Source: Saururus chinensis | Lineage: Eukaryota; Streptophyta; Magnoliopsida; Piperales; Saururaceae | NCBI GenBank assembly: GCA_035235625.1 | Contig: CP141140.1 | Location: forward strand, 40,667,351 to 40,731,350 | Direction: 5' to 3' | DNA: 64,000 nt | In this document: positions 58,339 to 64,000 of the stretch, piece after piece | Position numbering within the stretch: the stretch's first letter is position 1 | Layout: each line of letters starts with the position of its first letter | Program-made: the position numbers and the translations under genes | The notes under the pieces: generated by a model | The model's input: only the letters and a program-made list of their open reading frames with translations | What the model was told of the DNA's origin: nothing | Databases searched by the model: none

Positions 58339-58973
58339 TAGGGTTACCAATGGAACAATACAATTACAGTATAACCTATTCTATTACCATAATTATTTCT
58401 CAAATTTTTATCTATAACCATTCCATTAAATAAATGGTATAGTTCTTTCATATTTATTCCATCTACTAATAATCAACTGGTTAATTGGTTAACCATTATC
58501 TATTAGTCTTTTATAGGGATTCACAATTAATGTAATAAATACAAGTAATCATAAAAATTAATAGCTTGTTTGGCAAAATAAAATGGGCTCCTCAAACTTT
58601 CTTAATCTTATGGCTCTCTCGATGGTTCTGGATAGGGCTTAGCATCTTGGGACTCTCCTGATGGTTCTGGATGAGTATGATAAGAAAGAGAAAATTATAA
58701 TGAAATATATTGTATTTAGAATGTACCCAAAAAAATATTTTATATAATATATAAACTTAATAGCTATAATATATTTACAATTTATAAATATCACAAATGG
58801 GTAGTGAATAAATGGGTATGGAAGAAATTTTTCTATAACTATTCTATGTATATAATGGTTGGATAAAAGTATCTTCTTATTTACTCTTTAGATAAATTTA
58901 ACAATGCTATTTAACTTCTTAATAGTATAGTACGAATAATAGAACCATAGAACAGGTGTCAATGGCAACCCTA
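58339..58973. mobile_element. Non-autonomous hAT element, 635 bp
   Basis: The termini TAGGGTTACCAATGG and CAATGGCAACCCTA are inverted. Flanks TTTGTACT (58331-58338) and GTTGTACT (58974-58981) match 7/8. Fragments of the same subfamily are at 10536-10814 and 11813-12005. Confidence 0.88.
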
Positions 58974-59391
58974 GTTGTACTTCTAGCCTCATTTCTAGTC
59001 ATAAAGAATTCAACAGAAGAAAAGAGTAAATGCTATGTATATGTTATGGACCAGCCGACCCACCAATTGGAGGGCCTATGTATCATCCACTATATAGCAC
59101 ATTTATTAATTGCTTATTAATTTTCTAGTTACTTCTTATTCTTAATTAGTTGTTTGGTTTCTTATACAACATTGAAGGTTTATTTTTTAATTGCATTAGA
59201 CTAATATAGATTCCTTGGATGAGATTTAGAATGGTCCATGCCTAGTGTCCTGCATATTTCAGTTAAGATCAATTGAGATCATTTAAGTATAGCTATTTAG
59301 TTAATTACACCATTATCTTTAATAGTCACTATTTTCCCATTTCTCCTAAACATTCATTGAAATACCTTCCTTATGCTCTCATTGAAGTATA

Positions 59392-59494
59392 CTCACTTTG
59401 TCATTAATAAGTGTCTGTATTAGAAAACTAAAGTGAACTAAAATTAGTTTGTTTTGGTGTTCTAATTTAGGCACTTATTATGGGACAGAAGGAG
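59392..59494. mobile_element. Stowaway MITE, 103 bp
   Basis: The termini CTCACTTTGTCATTAATAAG and CTTATTATGGGACAGAAGGAG (read CACTTATTATGGGACAG then AAGGAG) are the Stowaway inverted repeats, with TA on both sides (59390-59391 and 59495-59496). The internal AGAAAACTAAAGT...GTTCTAATTTAG also pairs. A Tc1/mariner-mobilised MITE. Confidence 0.92.
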
Positions 59495-60702
59495 TATATG
59501 GTGAACCGATTCACATTACTACACTTATCACTTCTACCTGCCATAACGTACAAGTCCATCCCTAACAGTGTGCCCACTGAGAGTTTAATATTTGTCTACT
59601 CGACCTAGCAGATCACTAGATTGCTCATAACCCTAGTGCTTCCAAAAGTAAGAAATTAAGAGTTCTAGCTTCTTAACACATGAATTTGTTTCGAAACAAA
59701 AACAACTAAAATCTAAATAGGAAGCACATTCATGATTACTTGAATCATCATTCAAATCACAAATCATGAAAGTATACAAGTAATACAAGATTTTTACATG
59801 AAAAACCCCAACTTAGGTAAAAAACTATGAAAATAACTCTTGACCGAAAATCAATACACTCGCAAGCAAGACTTTTATATGACACATGCAAACTACCAAC
59901 TTCTTGTGAAGAATCTAACAAAAACTTCACATTTATTTAGATCTCCCTCTTCTTTTGTCGCTAGCCTTCAAATATTCTCTCCTCAAGCCTTGAAGCCTTC
60001 TCCCTCTTTAGTTTGTCTTTATCTTCTCTTAGCCTCTACAAACAAACTTCTCTTGTTTATAACTCTAACCTTAAGTTTTCAATCCTCCAATTGAATTTGG
60101 CTGACTCTCTTAAAACCAAGCTTTGAAATACAATAATGATCTCTTGGAAAATCAATGACAAAATGACTTCTCTTCTTTTCTCTCTTAAATTTTAGGTTTT
60201 CCTCTCTTCAATTTCGTGTTTACCTAGCCCTTGTATAGTCCATTAAGACGGTTTATGAGTTAGACTTGAATTATGAATGAATTGTTTTTTGGAATGCTTA
60301 AACTTGGTAAATAATAATTAATTTGTCACTATTCTAATTAAAGTAAAACTCTTCTAGCAATTTATCTCTCACTTGTGGCCATTGATTGATATACTCTTTG
60401 CCAAATTTTACACAGTTTCATTTTGAATCAATCAATTGATGGACAATAAATTTTCATATTTTACCCAAATTTTGCCTTAAACTTCTAAAATCATTTAAAT
60501 TAACTATTCCCAAGTAAAACTTAGTTATTTGTGGGTGTGAGTGTGGGAAAATAACCTTTTACCTTTAACATTCAACTTACTCTTCAACCTTAATTTTTAG
60601 TAATAGGTTTACTCTTATTTTTTAAGTCAATCAATTATAAATCTAATGTGATCTTAATAATATTTAGTCACATTCCTTAAGACTATAATGTATATGAAGT
60701 TA
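59495..60702. other. AT-rich intergenic DNA
   Basis: No gene. A CT-rich stretch at about 59940-60080 gives an 84-codon open frame without family resemblance. Confidence 0.4.
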
Positions 60703-61006
60703 AGACATTGTTTTTTCATTTTGATTTCCTAATATGTTCTTTCACGCACATACAGGGACGAAGCAAGGGATGGACCACCAAGGGGTCACATTGTTGCACC
60801 AATGAAAAAAATTACATTAGTGCTTCATGGCCATAGTAAAAATTTTCCAAGTTTAGACATTGTTTTTTCATTTTGATTTCCTAATATGTTCTTTCACCCA
60901 CATACAGGGACGAAGCAAGGGATGGACCACCAAGGGGTCACATTGTTGCACCAATGAAAAAAATTACATTGGTGCTTCATGGCCATAGTATAAATTTTCC
61001 AAGTTT
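60703..61006 (+). repeat. 152 bp tandem duplication, near identical
   Basis: Copies 60703-60854 and 60855-61006 differ at three positions only (149/152). Each contains CAGGGACGAAGCAAGGGATGG, which resembles the terminus of Tip100-type hAT elements. The G/C-rich AGTCCCCCCTACC text after the second copy could be the other part of such an element. Confidence 0.95.
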
Positions 61007-61576
61007 TTTTTGGGGCAGTCCCCCCTACCTCTGTCTGTGCCCCCTACCTCTATCCTTACCCACATGTATGGTCATGAGTTTGTGGCAAAGAGAGGGGATG
61101 AGTTCACCTAGTTTTTTTATATAACAAATACAATTATTTAGGTTCATTTATTGTATGAAAATAGATCTAAATAATTGTTTCACATAGGTATGACATTACT
61201 CCACAAAACATTAATCTTCCTGTGGGAAGCAAAGAGAGGGTTATATCTATCTGGACAAGATTCGCTGAATGGATTTGCATATTATTAGATCAAAATTATT
61301 AAACTTAGACAACAATAAGATTTTTTTATGAATATTATACTTCGTCAAGTTTAGATAGTTTACCATTAAATCAAATTTAATAAAATATTAGTAAATTATT
61401 TCTATAATATCAATCATGGTAAAATTTATCATAAATTACCAAAAAACTTGCCAACATTAGGGTAAAAATCATACCAAGTCGGGCCTGGCCTATTTCAATG
61501 TCTTGGCTTGCCCTAGGTAGGCTTTCAAAAGTCTAAGTGGGCTAGGGACATGGCCAATTTTTTTTCTTTTTAATTT
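61007..61576. other. Intergenic, no gene seen
   Basis: It begins with a C-rich GTCCCCCCTACC...TGCCCCCTACC piece, then AT-rich sequence. GGGCCTGGCC-type text at about 61480-61550 resembles transposon end motifs. No borders found. Confidence 0.35.
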
Positions 61577-63280
61577 TTTATAAAAAAATATTTTAATAGA
61601 AAATTTTATAATAGTTGGGTGGGTTCATATGACATAAGAACATATCCCTTCGGCATTTAGGTAGAGTCTTCCACAACTAATCATGATAACTTATAAGCTT
61701 ATAATCTTTTAAATTTTCTTAAAATATTATTTTTTTATTCTTTTATTCTGATGTAAGACATAAAAAAATAAAAATAATATTTTTTATACTTAGGATATAA
61801 GCCTATGAAATTTTTGCCCCTAGCCCGGCGTATTTAAGGTGTACTTGAAGTTTTTACGCAGGCCTGCCACTAAGGTTGGGTTACCCACTTTTTTATAGGC
61901 TAGGTTCAGCCGCCCATTAAAGTTTTACCCACCATTGATAAAAGGAAAAAGTTAATATGAGCCCGGGCTCATATACGCCTACGTGAGCCCGGACTCTATG
62001 GGTTGTCGGATTTACATCTGGTGATCCATAATACTCATGAGCATTTAAACCCATGAGTATTATGGACCACCAGATGTAAATCTGACGGCCTATAGAGCCC
62101 AAGCTCACTTAGGTGTATATGAGCTCGGGCTCATATAAACGGGACTCTAAAAGGAAAAAGTTAATATGAGCCCAGGCTCATATACGCCTACGTGAGCCCG
62201 GGCTCTATGGGCCGTCGGATTTACATCTGGCGATCCATAATACTCATGAGCATTTAAACCCATGAGTATTATGGACTGCCAGATGTAAATCCGATGGCCT
62301 ATAGAGCCCGGGCTCACTTAGGCGTATATGAGCTCGGGCTCATATAAACGGGACTCTTGATAAAATTATTTTTTTGAATACCAATATAAGTGCATGTGCA
62401 GGATATATGCGTTGCACTCTATACATTTAGTGTATTACCGTATGTAAATTGAGGTTCAAGTTTAATAATTTTATGCAATTCATAAATTATAATTTAAGGC
62501 ATATAAGAGTAAAATATAAGACTTTTATGGCAAAAATTTGTACCTCTTGCCAAATTTTAACAATTTATTATTGTTAAATTAATTTATTATACAATTAAAC
62601 TATTTCCATGTTATTAGTTATAAAATTAACGAATAATAATTTTATAAAAAATTATTTTAATAGAAAATTTTATAATAGTTGGGTGGGTTCATATGACATA
62701 AGAACATATCCCTTTGGCCTTTAGGTAGAGTCTTTCACAACTAATCATGATAACTTATAAGCTTATAATCTTTTAAACATTCTTAAAATATCATTTTTTC
62801 ATTCTTTTAGCCTTAAGTAAGACATAAAAAAATATTTTTTATACTTAAGAATAAGCCTAAGAAATTTTTGCCCCTAGCCCGGCGTATTTAAGGTGTGCTT
62901 GAAGTTTTTACGCAGGCCCACCACTAAGATTGGGTTACCCACTTTTTTATAGGCTAGGTTCTGCTGCCCATTAAAGTTTTACCCACCATTGATAAAATTA
63001 TTTTTTTGAATACTAGTAGAAGTACATGTGGAGGATATATGCGTTGCACTCTATAGATTTAGTGTATTACCATATATAAATTAAGGTTCAAGTTTAATAA
63101 TTTTATGCAGTTCATAAATTATACTTTAGGCATAGTAAAAGTAAAATATAAGAATTTTATGGCAAAAATTTGTACCTCCTTTTATAGTGCCAAATTTCAA
63201 CAATTTATTATTGTTAAATTAATTTATTATACAATTAAACTATTTCCATGTTATTAGTTATAAAATTGACGAATAATAAT
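61577..63280 (+). repeat. Direct tandem duplication (copies 61577-62640 and 62641-63280)
   Basis: The two copies share most of about 640 bp, starting TTTATAAAAAAATATTTTAA-like and ending GACGAATAATAAT. The first copy is longer because it carries the 416 bp foldback dimer at 61941-62356. Small indels elsewhere distinguish them. The second copy ends about 385 bp before the start codon of the downstream gene. Confidence 0.93.
61941..62356. mobile_element. Head-to-tail dimer of a foldback MITE, about 208 bp each
   Basis: Each unit is a nearly complete hairpin. The arm ATATGAGCCCGGGCTCATAT, then GCCTACGTGAGCCC...CATCTGG...ATACTCATG, loop AGCATTTAAACC, and the inverted arm. The two units repeat with a period of 209 bp. 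The direct repeat TTGATA flanks the pair (61935-61940 and 62357-62362). The duplicate copy at about 62988 reads straight through (CCATTGATAAAATTATT), giving the empty site. No protein is encoded. The superfamily is not certain. Confidence 0.93.
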
Positions 63281-63664
63281 TAAATTGCCGAGAACATGCT
63301 GTAAATGGTCCAATTCAGCAACTTTTGAGTTCCCGAGACGCGGTTGCTTTTTCATGTAGCCGGTTGACTTTTACAGTAAAATCCAAACCCTGGTGGTTTC
63401 CGGGTCGGGTAAACCCAATCGCCCCATCCAAATCCAAATAAACCACCAACAACAGTCTTTCTCAGCCCAACTACCAAATCCCCTCCACGGGATTCTCATT
63501 CTTCCACCGCGATTTCCCCGGAAATCCCCACCCCAATTCGAACTGATTCCATACCTGCTCCGGTGGATCGACGAATTCCGTTGCATTGAATTCGCTTTCC
63601 GAATTTTGAGCGTTCTGGTGGGGGGCGGGATGCGAAGTCCGCGGGGGCGGCGGGCGGGGTTCAC
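63281..63664 (+). promoter_or_regulatory. Promoter and 5' leader region of the FAM135-like gene
   Basis: Composition shifts from AT-rich to GC-rich at about 63300-63380, marking the gene's 5' region. A TTGACTTTT (possible W-box core) lies at 63364. No confident TATA box; AAATCCAAATAAACC near 63430 is a weak candidate. Confidence 0.4.
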
Positions 63665-63698
63665 ATGTTGCGGCGGTTCAGGTGGTTCGCCGGCCTGA
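63630..63698 (+). other. Upstream ORF overlapping the main start codon
   Basis: ATG at 63630 opens a 22-codon frame (MRSPRGRRAGFTCC...) that ends at TGA 63696-63698, out of frame with and overlapping the main ATG at 63665. If it is in the transcript, ribosomes using it would pass the main start. Confidence 0.5.
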
Positions 63699-64000
63699 GG
63701 AGCGCCGCGCCGGCGAAGCGGCTGGTCCTCGATAAGCCCCCCCGCCGCCGGGCTCAGGTCGGCCCGGCCATGCTGGAGGCCGTCGAGGAGGTCGCCGTCT
63801 ACATCCACCGTTTCCACAATCTCGATCTCTTCCAGCAAGGGTGATTTTATTTTGTCTATTTGTGGTTGGTTAGCTCTGGATATGTTTCACCATTTCCGAG
63901 CATGCATGAAATGGCATTTCTGGAGTTAGTTGAAATGATCTTATTCGTTTGAGAATTTGACTCTGCAGATGGTATCAAATTAAGGTTAGTTTGAGGTGGG
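63665..64000 (+). CDS. Plant FAM135/DUF676 (ZW18-type) putative serine esterase/lipase, N-terminal part only
   Basis: Exon 1 is 63665-63840 and ends CAAGG|GTGATT. Exon 2 starts at 63969 after CTCTGCAG and runs off the window. Joined, the frame gives 69 residues beginning MLRRFRWFAGL and including EEVAVYIHRFHNLDLFQQG then WYQIKVSLRW. This N-terminal signature belongs to plant FAM135 proteins, whose much longer C-terminal part (outside the window) carries a DUF676 alpha/beta-hydrolase domain with a Ser-based active site. The substrate and physiological role are not known to me. The split Gly codon (GG|A) and the preserved motif across the junction make the intron secure. A second in-frame Met lies at residue 36 (63770). 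The first exon is strongly GC-rich, unlike the AT-rich repeats upstream. Confidence 0.88.

Noticed and set aside
63371..63838. A 155-codon minus-strand frame with Pro/Arg-rich text
   Set aside because: Shadow of the GC-rich first exon and leader of the FAM135-like gene, whose plus-strand frame has a clear family signature and splice junction.

Overview
This is plant nuclear DNA, almost certainly from an angiosperm with a sizeable, repeat-rich genome. Two intron-containing protein genes sit at the edges. Between them lies about 54 kb of AT-rich sequence made of nested LTR retrotransposons, hAT-type and other DNA transposons, and small tandem repeats. The GC-rich first exons of both genes would fit a monocot or another early-diverging lineage, but that is only a weak guess. 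I see no bacterial, organellar or CRISPR-like content.

Genes. (1) 3993-8850, minus strand: a complete three-exon gene (exons 8850-8391, 7305-5709, 5310-3993). It encodes a 1124-residue NYN-domain nuclease with two LOTUS/OST-HTH domains and a presequence-like N-terminus, related to the Arabidopsis mitochondrial RNA-processing nucleases MNU1/MNU2. All splice sites and phases close exactly. (2) 63665-64000, plus strand: the first exon and the start of the second exon of a plant FAM135/DUF676 (ZW18-type) putative lipase/esterase, cut by the window end.

Layout. 1-2575: 3' half of a decayed Ty3/gypsy chromovirus. 2576-9074: the nuclease gene and its flanks. 9.1-13.1 kb: AT-rich sequence with hAT and Stowaway remnants. 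13.1-34.5 kb: a pile of one long-LTR gypsy family ('family A', LTRs about 3.4-3.6 kb): an old copy, a solo LTR at 17149-20710, an antisense copy split by a solo LTR at 22896-26435, and a 5'-LTR-gag-pro-RT fragment at 26693-34545 whose LTR is split by a 2.4 kb hAT element that itself carries a MULE-like element. 34.9-54.3 kb: an Athila-like fragment followed by a deep nest. A minus-strand family-A-like LTR is split by a 10.7 kb LTR retrotransposon with no recognisable coding region (39673-50421). That element contains another LTR, which in turn contains a young solo LTR (44225-46307). 54.3-63.3 kb: a copia RNase H relic split by an hAT element, three more hAT/Stowaway elements, recent tandem duplications, and a dimeric foldback MITE whose empty site is preserved in the neighbouring duplicate.

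The two genes show no sign of working together; they are neighbours separated by transposons. I found no convincing undescribed biological system. The observations most worth following are the TATA-linked palindrome in family A LTRs (with one paired C-G to A-T change between copies), the dimeric foldback MITE with its empty site, the set of five hAT-like elements with readable 8 bp target duplications plus a sixth with 7 of 8, and the non-coding LTR element with internal satellite-like arrays and a CpG-dense, G-box-containing promoter in a related young solo LTR.
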